Origin: an uncultured Bacteroidota bacterium
Lineage (GTDB): Bacteria; Bacteroidota; Bacteroidia; Chitinophagales; Chitinophagaceae
Direction: 5' to 3'
Length of the DNA stretch: 64,000 bases
Assembly (NCBI GenBank): GCA_903958045.1
Contig: CAJBRT010000190.1
Coordinates: forward strand, 1 to 64,000
Below, piece after piece: positions 28,341 to 37,437 of this stretch. The notes under the pieces are model-generated. The model ran no database searches. It was not told where the DNA came from and was given only the letters and a program-made list of their open reading frames with translations. The position numbers and the translations under genes were made by a program. How positions within the stretch are numbered: the stretch's first letter is position 1; each line of letters begins with the position of its first letter.

Positions 28341-28886
28341 TTATTGCCCAAAATTAAGATTCTGTTGAGCTACTTTCTGCCATCTTTTTTGGCGATGTTT
28401 ATAAAACCTCATAGCAAAAGAAGTAATAAATCCAGTCAATATACCCCCGTAAATCGTAATTGAATCTTCGTAATAGATTTTGCCATCACCTAAATCTCTC
28501 ATCACTATATTATGATTCCAAACTTTTGCTCCACTATCCCATTCCTTGGTAGATAGCATATAATTACCATCGTCAATTTTGTCAACAAAGAGATAGTGAA
28601 TTCCTCCGAAAGGAATAATGCCGAATACAAGGGTCTTAAACCCATAGGTTTGACCGACCTTCCATTGTTTTGGAAAATCTCCATCTACAAATTTGAATTT
28701 TATCATCCCCTTTGCAACAAACTCTAATAAGGCGGGTGTTTTTACATTATCCCAAGCACTCTCAATGCCCATTGGAATCTCAGAATGGACTGTCAGTTTT
28801 TTTGCTTTAACATTACTGCCATTATACTCAATAAAAACAGGTTCAACTTTAGTAAGTGGGTTTAATTTTTGAGCACTTGAGTTCAT
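28341..28886 (-). CDS. Hypothetical protein, possible SRPBCC-like
   Basis: HSEIPMGIESAWDNVKTPALLEFVAKG...; YYEDSITIYGG. Confidence 0.65.
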   Translation of the reverse strand: MNSSAQKLNPLTKVEPVFIEYNGSNVKAKKLTVHSEIPMGIESAWDNVKTPALLEFVAKGMIKFKFVDGDFPKQWKVGQTYGFKTLVFGIIPFGGIHYLFVDKIDDGNYMLSTKEWDSGAKVWNHNIVMRDLGDGKIYYEDSITIYGGILTGFITSFAMRFYKHRQKRWQKVAQQNLNFGQ

Positions 28887-29004
28887 TTCTTAAAATTAAA
28901 CAATAATAAGAAATTTTTTTATTGCATAACTTCAACTTGGCAGAAAGAGATATTTCTTTCCGAAAATCAAAAAGGCTGAACTTCGTGCAAAAAACAGGAA
29001 GTCC

Positions 29005-29892
29005 TTATTTTATTCCTTTCACCTTATATCCTTGCTTTCTAAGTAGCTCAAGCACACCCTGACTTCCAGCAAGATGCCCAGCTCCAACTGCGAAAAAAGT
29101 ACTTGAATTCTTCATGACAGATTCCATAACTGGTATCCAATTTCGATTTCGACGATCTAGTAGTAATTCCTGACTACCCATCATTTCGGGGGACTCAACC
29201 ATTAATTTATAGAGTGCATCTAAATCTTGTGTCTTATATAATGAAGACATACGAGAAAATTCTTTTTTCTGGGATTCAAAGTCATTGACCATGTTCATAA
29301 TTGAACGAATCTCCATTGAGTCTGGAATAGCATCAAATACACCTAACTGATCTTCGACTTTCTCTAATCCCAATAACTCTTTCTTTTGCTCGGTAGCCAT
29401 TTTTGCAAAATTCATATCATAAGATTCCATACCAGCACATGGCAACAAACGCTGAGCAAGTATACTCATTACCATCATGGGTTTGAATTTATCAAACATA
29501 ACAAGATTCATATTCATTTCTTTTTGTAAAAAAGAATCGAGCTTTCTAAAATTACTTTCACCAAGTTTATTTTTTAATGTTTCTTTGTCAGGAAGTTGCA
29601 TTTGCTGCATCATGGTTACCTGAAGCTTCGGATCATCCATGTCAAGCTCAAGGTATACTTGCTTACTAGAATTGAATTTTTGTTTTACAATTTCGGAAAT
29701 ATGAAAATCTTCTTTGCAAATCATATGGATTGTGCCAAACAAATAGGAGGGTTGCTGTAAACCATTACCACTTATTTCCCAAAGAAGGGTATTTGATTTA
29801 TCTCGCTGTGCAATTGATTGCATCGAGCAGAGTGTAAAGAAAAAAATAACTACTAGTTTTCGATTACAATGAATCTGATTCGTCCATTTCAT
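29005..29892 (-). CDS. TraB/GumN family protein, exported
   Basis: signal peptide; LFGTIHMI near N-term and FFAVGAGHLAGSQGVLELLRKQGY at C-term. Confidence 0.9.
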   Translation of the reverse strand: MKWTNQIHCNRKLVVIFFFTLCSMQSIAQRDKSNTLLWEISGNGLQQPSYLFGTIHMICKEDFHISEIVKQKFNSSKQVYLELDMDDPKLQVTMMQQMQLPDKETLKNKLGESNFRKLDSFLQKEMNMNLVMFDKFKPMMVMSILAQRLLPCAGMESYDMNFAKMATEQKKELLGLEKVEDQLGVFDAIPDSMEIRSIMNMVNDFESQKKEFSRMSSLYKTQDLDALYKLMVESPEMMGSQELLLDRRNRNWIPVMESVMKNSSTFFAVGAGHLAGSQGVLELLRKQGYKVKGIK

Positions 29893-30484
29893 AAAGTATA
29901 TTTTTTAATTTTTGAATATGCTTACCATAAAGATTAAATATGTACCAGCGGCTGATATAATAATTTATAATTCCAAGGATAAGGCCAATAGAGAGAAATA
30001 TAATTAGTTCTAATGCATTGGGAAATTGAACTATATCGCCTTTTGCTTCAAGATACGATATGGCACCTGCAATCAGATAAACAAAGACTACACCGATATT
30101 TCCGATCTTAAAATAAAGGTTAACCAGTGTTTCTAACGAATTCAATTGAAGATTGAGATTTGATTTTACCTCACAAGCCAAACATTCCATTTTATTTAGT
30201 AGTTTGTACTTATAGAATGCATAAATACAAAAAAGCATTCCAACAAGAATAAGAAGTATAATATCAAAGTATAAAAGATTTGAACCAACTTGATTTGAAA
30301 TCAGCCAAATGATGAGACCATAAAACAAAATCACAAAAAGTACTTCTAATTTTAGATTTCGTTTAATTAATGCAATTGGGCGACTTGACTCTTGATTCAG
30401 AATCTTACTTAATCCCTCTTCATTAATTGGAAATGAAGAATTGCTAGAGTCATCCCATAATTCTTTTAGCTTCTCAAGTTCCAT
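29864..30484 (-). CDS. Membrane protein encoded with ECF sigma factor (possible anti-sigma-like)
   Basis: ORF with cytosolic N-term and four TM segments; overlaps both neighbours. Confidence 0.7.
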   Translation of the reverse strand: MELEKLKELWDDSSNSSFPINEEGLSKILNQESSRPIALIKRNLKLEVLFVILFYGLIIWLISNQVGSNLLYFDIILLILVGMLFCIYAFYKYKLLNKMECLACEVKSNLNLQLNSLETLVNLYFKIGNIGVVFVYLIAGAISYLEAKGDIVQFPNALELIIFLSIGLILGIINYYISRWYIFNLYGKHIQKLKNILYEMDESDSL

Positions 30485-30983
30485 ATTGTCTTGTTTTAGT
30501 AATCTGACGTAATTTTTCTTTTATCCGATTCATTTTCACTCTTAAGGTACCCTGACTTATACCTAGTACCTCTTCCATTTCCTCATAAGTTTTGTCATCG
30601 AGATAAAGCATAACTACTGCTTTTTCGACTTCATTAAGATTGCTAATAGCACTATATAAAAGATCTATATTTTCTTGATGGTCACTGCCATCATTTTTAT
30701 CAATCATTTCCTTGAATTCAAAGCCTATAAAACTCAAAGGAACTTTTGATTTGCCTCTTCGATATTGAGTGAGTGCAGTATTAAGCGCAATCCGATACAT
30801 CCAGGTACTTATTTTGGATTCATTTCTAAATCCATTGAATGACTTCCATAGTTGTAATATAATTTCTTGGAAAAGGTCTTGTTTTGCTGATAAATCTGAA
30901 GCATATACATGACATATTTTATGAAGCATTCGTTCATGCTGACGTATAATATCTAAAAAAGCCTTCTCCGTCAATGAATTCAA
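30474..30983 (-). CDS. ECF-type RNA polymerase sigma-70 factor
   Basis: QDLFQEIILQLWKSFNGFRNESKISTWMYRIALNTALTQYRR, region 4 YEEMEEVLGISQGTLRVKMNRIKEKL. Confidence 0.93.
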   Translation of the reverse strand: MNSLTEKAFLDIIRQHERMLHKICHVYASDLSAKQDLFQEIILQLWKSFNGFRNESKISTWMYRIALNTALTQYRRGKSKVPLSFIGFEFKEMIDKNDGSDHQENIDLLYSAISNLNEVEKAVVMLYLDDKTYEEMEEVLGISQGTLRVKMNRIKEKLRQITKTRQYGT

Positions 30984-31096
30984 TTAAAAGTGATTTTTCA
31001 TATAAGTTGCATGAACCTTTAAAAAGTTACAATATTGAACGAAAATAATATTGAATTTTGGGAATGGGAAAGATGCAAAACTTAACTCTCTGATAG

Positions 31097-31147
31097 ACAA
31101 AGAAAAAGCCATCATTTCTGATGGCTTGTCCAGTTGGGCTCCCCCTT
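31097..31147. repeat. Direct repeat copy B overlapping 3' acceptor strand of tRNA-Asn
   Basis: 38 bp identical to 27323-27360 plus flanking similarity. Confidence 0.9.
31100..31127 (-). terminator. tRNA-Asn rho-independent terminator (9-bp stem, GAAA loop, T-rich tail)
   Basis: AAGCCATCA-GAAA-TGATGGCTT followed by TTTC on minus strand. Confidence 0.85.
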
Positions 31148-31212
31148 CTGGACTTGAACCAGAGACCCTCTGATTAACAGTCAGATGCTCTAACCAACTG
31201 AGCTAAGGAGGA
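31139..31212 (-). tRNA. tRNA-Asn (anticodon GTT)
   Basis: TCCTCCTTAGCTCAGTTGGTTAGAGCATCTGACTGTTAATCAGAGGGTCTCTGGTTCAAGTCCAGAAGGGGGAG: cloverleaf with 7-bp acceptor, CTGTTAA anticodon loop, GGTTCAA T-loop. Confidence 0.96.
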
Positions 31213-31245
31213 ATATGTTCCCCACGGTTGAGTACCACGGGGTTG

Positions 31246-31275
31246 CAAAAATAGGAAAATTTGCAATCTGGCAAA
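31246..31275 (-). promoter_or_regulatory. Bacteroidota-type promoter for tRNA-Asn (TTTG-N18-TATTTTTG)
   Basis: -33 TTTG at 31272-31275 and -7 TAnnTTTG at 31246-31253 on minus strand. Confidence 0.65.
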
Positions 31276-31306
31276 ATCTAGTTGCAAAAATCATCAAAAA
31301 ACAGTG

Positions 31307-31645
31307 CTAAAAAGCAACATAAAGGCCATCTTCCCGCATTTGGGTCGGATAGGTTTTTAAATAGTACCCTTCGCCGCTGGTATTCCGCCCGTTTTGGAGG
31401 CTAAACCTGTACCGGTGTAGTGGACATACCACCATTCCGGCCGCGTCTATAAAGCCGTCCGCCATGATGCCGCTGGCATGGGGGCATTTTTGCGCAAAAG
31501 CAAAAATTTGATCTTGAAATTTTCCGAGGGTTATTTTTTTTCCAGCCACTTCTACAATACACATATTGTTGGACTGCCAACCAAGTGACAATGGCGCATC
31601 TGTAATTTTATGCCAAGTAGGTGGATTGGAAAAAAGAGAAAGCAT
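31307..31645 (-). CDS. Rieske [2Fe-2S] protein
   Basis: CPHASG...CPLHRYRF Rieske CxH/CxxH motifs. Confidence 0.9.
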   Translation of the reverse strand: MLSLFSNPPTWHKITDAPLSLGWQSNNMCIVEVAGKKITLGKFQDQIFAFAQKCPHASGIMADGFIDAAGMVVCPLHRYRFSLQNGRNTSGEGYYLKTYPTQMREDGLYVAF

Positions 31646-31649
31646 GCGG

Positions 31650-32837
31650 TTAAAAATGAACGTCTCTGTAAGGGTAACGTATTTGATAGAGTTCACGCAC
31701 TTTGGTTAAAATAATTTCACGCAGTGCGTCAATATTTTTTCTTTCCAGTGCCGAAATAAAAACACAATTATCGTTGGTAGCACGGTCCCACTTTTCTTTT
31801 AGTTCTAATAGTAACTCTTGCTTTACTTCGTCTTCAAGCCACTCATCAAATGTGTTGGATTCGTACAAATCTAATTTATTAAAGATGGTAAGAATGGGTT
31901 TATCAAACGCTTTTAATTCTTGAAGTGTATGATTTACCACACCAATTTGATCTTCGTATAAAGGATGCGAAACGTCTACAACGTGTAATAAAATATCTGC
32001 TTCACGCACTTCATCTAATGTGCTTTTAAAACTTTCCACTAAATGGTGTGGAAGTTTTCTAATAAACCCAACGGTATCACTTAATAAAAAAGGTGTGTTT
32101 TCGTAAACGATTTTTCGAGTAGTAGTATCGAGTGTTGCAAATAATTTATTTTCTGCAAACACTTCCGATTTACTCAGCACATTCATGAGGGTGCTTTTAC
32201 CAACGTTTGTGTAACCCACTAAAGCAACGCGAATAAACTCGCCACGTTCTTTACGCTGGGTGATAGATTGTTTATCTATTTCTTTTAAACGTCCACGTAG
32301 TAAAGCAATTTTATCTTTAACAATACGTCTATCTGTTTCAATTTCTGTTTCACCCGGACCACGTGAACCAATACCCGCTCCCTGACGCTCAAGGTGCGTC
32401 CACATTCCTTTTAATCGTGGTAAAATATATTGGTATTGCGCTAATTCTACTTGCACTTTTGCTTGTGCTGTTCTTGCGCGAGAGGCAAATATGTCGAGGA
32501 TTAAATCGCTTCGATCAATAACGCGGCACTTCACTTCTTTTTCAATATTAGAAATTTGTGAGCCCGTTAATTCATCGTCAAATATCACTACGTTAATATC
32601 TCTTGATGCAACGTACTGTTTGATTTCTTCGAGCTTTCCCTTTCCTACAAATGTTCGGCTATCGGGGTGTGGAAGTCGTTGTGTAAATCTTTCGACGGCT
32701 ATGGCACCAGCGGTTTCAGCTAAAAACGAAAGTTCATCTAAATATTCTCTTACTTGCTCAGGTGTAACTTCTTTTTGAATGAGACCAACAAGTACCGCTT
32801 TCTCCTCTTTTCTAATTTTGTGTTGCTTCTCAATCAA
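31650..32837 (-). CDS. hflX: GTPase HflX
   Basis: GAGIGSRGPGETEIETDRR, VALVGYTNVGKSTLMN, LSDTVGFIRKLPHHLVESFKSTLDEV. Confidence 0.97.
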   Translation of the reverse strand: MIEKQHKIRKEEKAVLVGLIQKEVTPEQVREYLDELSFLAETAGAIAVERFTQRLPHPDSRTFVGKGKLEEIKQYVASRDINVVIFDDELTGSQISNIEKEVKCRVIDRSDLILDIFASRARTAQAKVQVELAQYQYILPRLKGMWTHLERQGAGIGSRGPGETEIETDRRIVKDKIALLRGRLKEIDKQSITQRKERGEFIRVALVGYTNVGKSTLMNVLSKSEVFAENKLFATLDTTTRKIVYENTPFLLSDTVGFIRKLPHHLVESFKSTLDEVREADILLHVVDVSHPLYEDQIGVVNHTLQELKAFDKPILTIFNKLDLYESNTFDEWLEDEVKQELLLELKEKWDRATNDNCVFISALERKNIDALREIILTKVRELYQIRYPYRDVHF

Positions 32838-32848
32838 AATATCAAAAT

Positions 32849-33586
32849 TTATAAACCGCTGAGTGTAATACCTACAGATAAACGGTGCATGGTAGGACCA
32901 AATCCTTCTTTAAGTACACCGTTAAATTGATAGCCCGCATGAAGTGATAAACTACCATAACCAACTCTACCAGTAACTGCAAGCATGGTTCCGTTAATAT
33001 AACGCTTGGTTACATTTTTTTCGATGTAAGCCGTTCCATACACCGATTCGCCTTGCTTGTTAATTAGGTTTTTACCTTTTGTATATGCTTTTATAAGAGA
33101 ACCTACTTTAACACCAAAAGCTGCCTTCCAAGATTTGGAAGGATTTTCGGGATTCGAATAGTATCTGATTTCTGCAGGAATTTCGGCGTAAATGCTAGTG
33201 GCTTTATTTTTCTTGAAATGATCTACGCTATCTACCGGTGTAAATTGAAGTGTAGGAGCGCCTGATTTAAAATCAACTCTCGTATTGTCAAAAAATATAT
33301 GGCTTGTTCCTAAACCAATACCGTATGCTACGCTATATTTTGGATTTGTTTTTACAGGCTTATCAAACATGAAATAAACATTAAAATGTCTGCTAAAACC
33401 ATTACCTGTGCGAAGTGCAGTAGGCTTACCAGTCCATGAGTCAGATCCGTATTGAATAACTAAATGATCGGCAGCACGATTGGTAAAATCAAATTTACTC
33501 CAGTCTTTGGTTGGTTTTTTTGCTGTTTGAGCAGAAGCAAAAAGGGTAGCAGTTAGCGCAAGGCTTAAGAATACTAGTTTTTTCAT
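32849..33586 (-). CDS. Outer-membrane beta-barrel protein, exported
   Basis: signal peptide MKKLVFLSLALTATLFASAQ; beta-rich, C-term LSVGITLSGL. Confidence 0.75.
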   Translation of the reverse strand: MKKLVFLSLALTATLFASAQTAKKPTKDWSKFDFTNRAADHLVIQYGSDSWTGKPTALRTGNGFSRHFNVYFMFDKPVKTNPKYSVAYGIGLGTSHIFFDNTRVDFKSGAPTLQFTPVDSVDHFKKNKATSIYAEIPAEIRYYSNPENPSKSWKAAFGVKVGSLIKAYTKGKNLINKQGESVYGTAYIEKNVTKRYINGTMLAVTGRVGYGSLSLHAGYQFNGVLKEGFGPTMHRLSVGITLSGL

Positions 33587-33700
33587 TTTTTGTTTGGTTC
33601 GCTGTATAAATACAATTGGCCACAAAAATAACTGAATTGACATCAAGGCGGTGGTTAAAAATTAGTCAAAACTGCTTTATTTTGGTTTTTGAGGCCAATT

Positions 33701-34366
33701 TTACGCAATTTGTTGATTTTTAGGCAAGTATCCCGCTGCATAGGTGATAATTCCGGCCAGGCTTTTGGCTCCAATTTTGTCCATAATTCTAATGCGGTAG
33801 CTCTCAACAGTTCGTTTTCCAATTTTTAACTGACCGGCAATTTCTTTACTGGTGAGTTCTTTACAAATAAGTCCAATAATTTGTTTTTCAACTTCTGTAA
33901 AGCTGATGCTTGCATTGTGATGTCGGACCGTGGTTTTTTGGGCAATAATTTTTGAAAGCCTTTCGGTAATGCTCTGTGAAAAATAAGCATTGTGCTGATA
34001 CACCGAATTAATCGCACTCACGAGTTCTTCGTGAACAATGTTTTTTGATAAAAAACCCATGGCTCCGGCTTCAATCATTTCAATGATTTGTTGGTCTTCC
34101 CCAAAAGAGGTGAGCGCAATAATTCTGATGCCCGGATATTTGGCGCATAAAATTTTTACCGCCTCTGTACCTGTAAGGTTGGGCATTTTTACATCGGTAA
34201 TTATTACATCGGGCGCAGTAGATGCTACAAGCGCAATTAATTGTGCGCCATCGGCGGCTTCACCAAGTATATCGATACTTGAAACGCCTGCTAGCATTAG
34301 CTTTAAGCCTTCTCTAAAAATACGGTGATCATCGGCGATAACGATTTTGATTTTTTTACTTAGCAT
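33701..34366 (-). CDS. NarL/LuxR-type response regulator
   Basis: IVIADDHRIFREGLKLML, DVIITDVKMP, LuxR HTH TSKEIAGQLKIGKRTVESYRIRIMDKIGA. Confidence 0.95.
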   Translation of the reverse strand: MLSKKIKIVIADDHRIFREGLKLMLAGVSSIDILGEAADGAQLIALVASTAPDVIITDVKMPNLTGTEAVKILCAKYPGIRIIALTSFGEDQQIIEMIEAGAMGFLSKNIVHEELVSAINSVYQHNAYFSQSITERLSKIIAQKTTVRHHNASISFTEVEKQIIGLICKELTSKEIAGQLKIGKRTVESYRIRIMDKIGAKSLAGIITYAAGYLPKNQQIA

Positions 34367-35114
34367 AATTGAGGGGAGTTTTTATTTGATAACGAACACC
34401 TTGCTGTGGCAAAGTGTCTATAATAATTTGGCCGCGAAGTAGCGCAACACGGTTAAAAATATTTCTGAGTCCAGAACCCGTAGCTGTAAGCGCTACTGCG
34501 TCTTTATCAAAACCAATGCCATCATCTGTTATGGATAGGAAAAAATATTTATCATCGAGTGATGCATGTATCCAAACATTATTAGCATTCGAATGCTTTA
34601 ATGCGTTGTTTAAGATTTCCTGAATAATACGGTAATGATGTAACCAGTGATCTGGTTCCGATTCGGGTAACACGCCACTTAATTCCCAGTATACTTTTAT
34701 GTTGCCTAATTTATTGACAGTGGCTACTAGTTCTTCTACGCCCCAACAAAAGCCAGCTGCTAGTAACTGGTTGGGCACAATGGCTTCACTCATCACACGC
34801 ATACGTTTTAATACGTCATCGATATGCGTGGCCGCTTCTTTAATGAGTTGTCTATCGGCGGTAGATACGGGGTTGATGCTACTTACCTGAAGTCTGATAA
34901 CAGATAAGAGTTGACCAAAGTCGTCGTGAAGATCAGCGGCAATTCTTTTACGTTCTTTTTCGGCGGCGGTAATTTCTGTGGTAATGAGTTGATGTAATAA
35001 GTTTTTATTTTTTTTGTGGTAGAAATAAATCACACAAATAAATAAAAGTATAAATACACCGAGCAGCGGTATTGAAAACAAAATAAGCGTGTAAAAGCTA
35101 GGCTGTTCCGACAT
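34356..35114 (-). CDS. Sensor histidine kinase (HPK7/NarX-like)
   Basis: ERKRIAADLHDDFGQLLSVIRLQ, N-box NNALKHSNAN, DDGIGFD. Confidence 0.94.
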   Translation of the reverse strand: MSEQPSFYTLILFSIPLLGVFILLFICVIYFYHKKNKNLLHQLITTEITAAEKERKRIAADLHDDFGQLLSVIRLQVSSINPVSTADRQLIKEAATHIDDVLKRMRVMSEAIVPNQLLAAGFCWGVEELVATVNKLGNIKVYWELSGVLPESEPDHWLHHYRIIQEILNNALKHSNANNVWIHASLDDKYFFLSITDDGIGFDKDAVALTATGSGLRNIFNRVALLRGQIIIDTLPQQGVRYQIKTPLNYAK

Positions 35115-35269
35115 GCAATAATTTTATTATTCAATTTGGAAATAATAAATATCACTTCCTAATTATTGCTGACAACTAGACGCTATTACATTGCCTCAAA
35201 AAAATATTACATTAGTGAAACCCTTGGTAACAATTGGCATTAGGTGTTTATACGTAAATATAAAAAATG

Positions 35270-36049
35270 CTAATCTAATGGACGAATCCAAATATTTCTA
35301 AAACTCACTGGACTTCCACCATCTAGGTCATGGTCTTGTAAATAAAATGGAAGTTTGGCTGGATGTGCTTCATAAACTGCTGGACCAATCCACTGTATCG
35401 TTCCTTTTATATCTACATTGTTTTGAACGAGTACGCCATTGTGCAACACGGTAAATCTTCCAGGCACCTGCACTTTACCATCGGCATAAAATTGTGGAGC
35501 CGTAAAAATGATATCATAGGTTTGCCACTCTCCTGGTTTTTTTGTTGCATTTACAAGTGGAATATGCTGTTTGTATAATGCGCCCGCTTGGCCATTTACA
35601 TAGGTTTGATTGGTATAAGAATCTAAAATTTGAATTTCATACTTACCCATAAAAAACACACCACTATTGGCGCGGTACTGACCTGATTGCTTGATTTCTG
35701 CGGGAGAGCGCCACTCGATATGGAGTTGACAACTACCAAAAGGCTGGTTGGTTTCTATCGAACCAGAACCTTTTACCACCGTTAGGGTGCCGTCTTTTTC
35801 TATTTTCCATCCTGCCTTGCCACCGCCTAATCGGTGCCACGCATCTAAATTTTTACCATTGTATAATATAATAGCATCGGAAGGAGCGTCGGACGGTGTT
35901 TTACCTGGCTCTACTTTTGTAGGCTTTGGTTCCCAAATTTCTGTTTTAGCAGATTCTCTATTTAAACTGTCTTCTCTACTTTGTTGTGCGCTAGCATGTA
36001 TACCAACAAGTGTTAAACCAAGTAATACTACTATACTTTTTTTCATCAA
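35270..36049 (-). CDS. DUF1080 / 3-keto-disaccharide hydrolase family protein, exported
   Basis: ILYNGKNLDAWHRLGGGKAGWKIEKDGTLTVVKGSGSIET; PFYLQDHDLDGGSPVSFRNIWIRPL. Confidence 0.92.
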   Translation of the reverse strand: MMKKSIVVLLGLTLVGIHASAQQSREDSLNRESAKTEIWEPKPTKVEPGKTPSDAPSDAIILYNGKNLDAWHRLGGGKAGWKIEKDGTLTVVKGSGSIETNQPFGSCQLHIEWRSPAEIKQSGQYRANSGVFFMGKYEIQILDSYTNQTYVNGQAGALYKQHIPLVNATKKPGEWQTYDIIFTAPQFYADGKVQVPGRFTVLHNGVLVQNNVDIKGTIQWIGPAVYEAHPAKLPFYLQDHDLDGGSPVSFRNIWIRPLD

Positions 36050-36050
36050 A

Positions 36051-37379
36051 TTAAATTTTTGGAATGCTGTATCCGTTATGGTACACAGCCGATAAATATT
36101 TTGCGTTTACCGCAGCGTCGGTAAATTGTTTTTTTGCGTGATCCCACTGTAACTGTTTGCCACTGCGGTGTGCAATGTTACCCATCTGACAAATGGTAGC
36201 CACTTTTGCACCTTCCTGAATAGAGCAGTGTAGTTTAGAAAAATCACGAGACTTTACAACTTCTAAAAAGTTAATCCAATGTTTTTCTACACCATTGTCT
36301 ACCGATCTATTGAGAGGAACAATAATTTTATTGGCACTTCTAGATTCTTGAAGCACTTCCCAACCTTCTCTATTTAAAACCAGCGTGCCGTTGTCGCCCT
36401 GAAACGCAACACCATGGTCTCTTCCGTAGTTACCATTGGTAATACCCATTGTTTGTTCCCAAGAAACACTAAACTTATCAAAGCCATACAGCACGTTTAA
36501 CATATCTGGCGTTTCACTTGCTGCATTAGGGTCAGCGTATTTACCACCCACCGCAGAGATCGTATTGGGCGCTGTTGCTTTCATACCTAATAAAGCGTAA
36601 TCCAATAAATGCACACCCCAATCAGTCATTAAACCACCTGCATAATCCCAGAACCATCTAAATGAATAATGGAAACGGTTGCGGTTATACGGTCTTAACT
36701 GAGCGGGACCAAGCCATGTTTTATAATCCACCCCTGCTGGGATAGGCGCGTCAGCCCTCGGCTGCATAGGCGTAGACTGAGAATAGCACCACACTTTTAC
36801 ATTTCTGATAGCACCTAGTTTTCCGGTATGTACAAAGTCAACGGCGTCACCAAAATGTTTTTGGCTGCGCTGCCACTGACCCGCCTGCACGGCTCTACCA
36901 TATTTTTCTTGAGCAGCCACCATGGCGTTACACTCCACAATAGAATTACCTACTGGCTTTTCTACATAGATATCTTTTCCGGCCTGACAAGCATGAATCA
37001 TTTGAAGTGCATGCCAATGATCTGGCGTGCCTATAATAACAACGTCGATGTCTTTATTTTCTAATAATTTTCTATAATCGGAATAGATCGCAATTTTAGA
37101 AGTATCAATATTTTTTGATTTTAATTCGGCAATTCTTCCATCAATAACGGTGGTGTCAATGTCACAAAGTGCAGCAATGACAACGCCTGGAAGGCGCATG
37201 GCAGTAGAGGCGTTGGCCCATCCCATACCATTTAAACCAATCACACCAATGTTAACACGGTCCGATGGCATGATACTATTTTTAAAATAAGCAAAGCTCT
37301 CATTACCGAGCGCAGATGCAAGTACAGAGCCTCCCGTTAAGAGACCTGCGTTTTGTAAAAAGTTTCGACGTGTAGACAT
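36051..37379 (-). CDS. Gfo/Idh/MocA family oxidoreductase with Tat signal
   Basis: STRRNFLQNAG Tat motif; IGVIGLNGMGWA, YVEKPVGNSI, WDYAGGLMTDWGVHLLDY. Confidence 0.94.
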   Translation of the reverse strand: MSTRRNFLQNAGLLTGGSVLASALGNESFAYFKNSIMPSDRVNIGVIGLNGMGWANASTAMRLPGVVIAALCDIDTTVIDGRIAELKSKNIDTSKIAIYSDYRKLLENKDIDVVIIGTPDHWHALQMIHACQAGKDIYVEKPVGNSIVECNAMVAAQEKYGRAVQAGQWQRSQKHFGDAVDFVHTGKLGAIRNVKVWCYSQSTPMQPRADAPIPAGVDYKTWLGPAQLRPYNRNRFHYSFRWFWDYAGGLMTDWGVHLLDYALLGMKATAPNTISAVGGKYADPNAASETPDMLNVLYGFDKFSVSWEQTMGITNGNYGRDHGVAFQGDNGTLVLNREGWEVLQESRSANKIIVPLNRSVDNGVEKHWINFLEVVKSRDFSKLHCSIQEGAKVATICQMGNIAHRSGKQLQWDHAKKQFTDAAVNAKYLSAVYHNGYSIPKI

Positions 37380-37437
37380 GGCAAGCGTTTTAATTGAAGT
37401 ATAAATTAAAACGTTTTTTGCATATCTGCTAAATTAT

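Noticed and set aside
27323-31134. 38-bp direct repeats as a CRISPR array or transposon ends
   Set aside because: Only two copies 3.8 kb apart, internal hairpin is a terminator, no cas genes or transposase.
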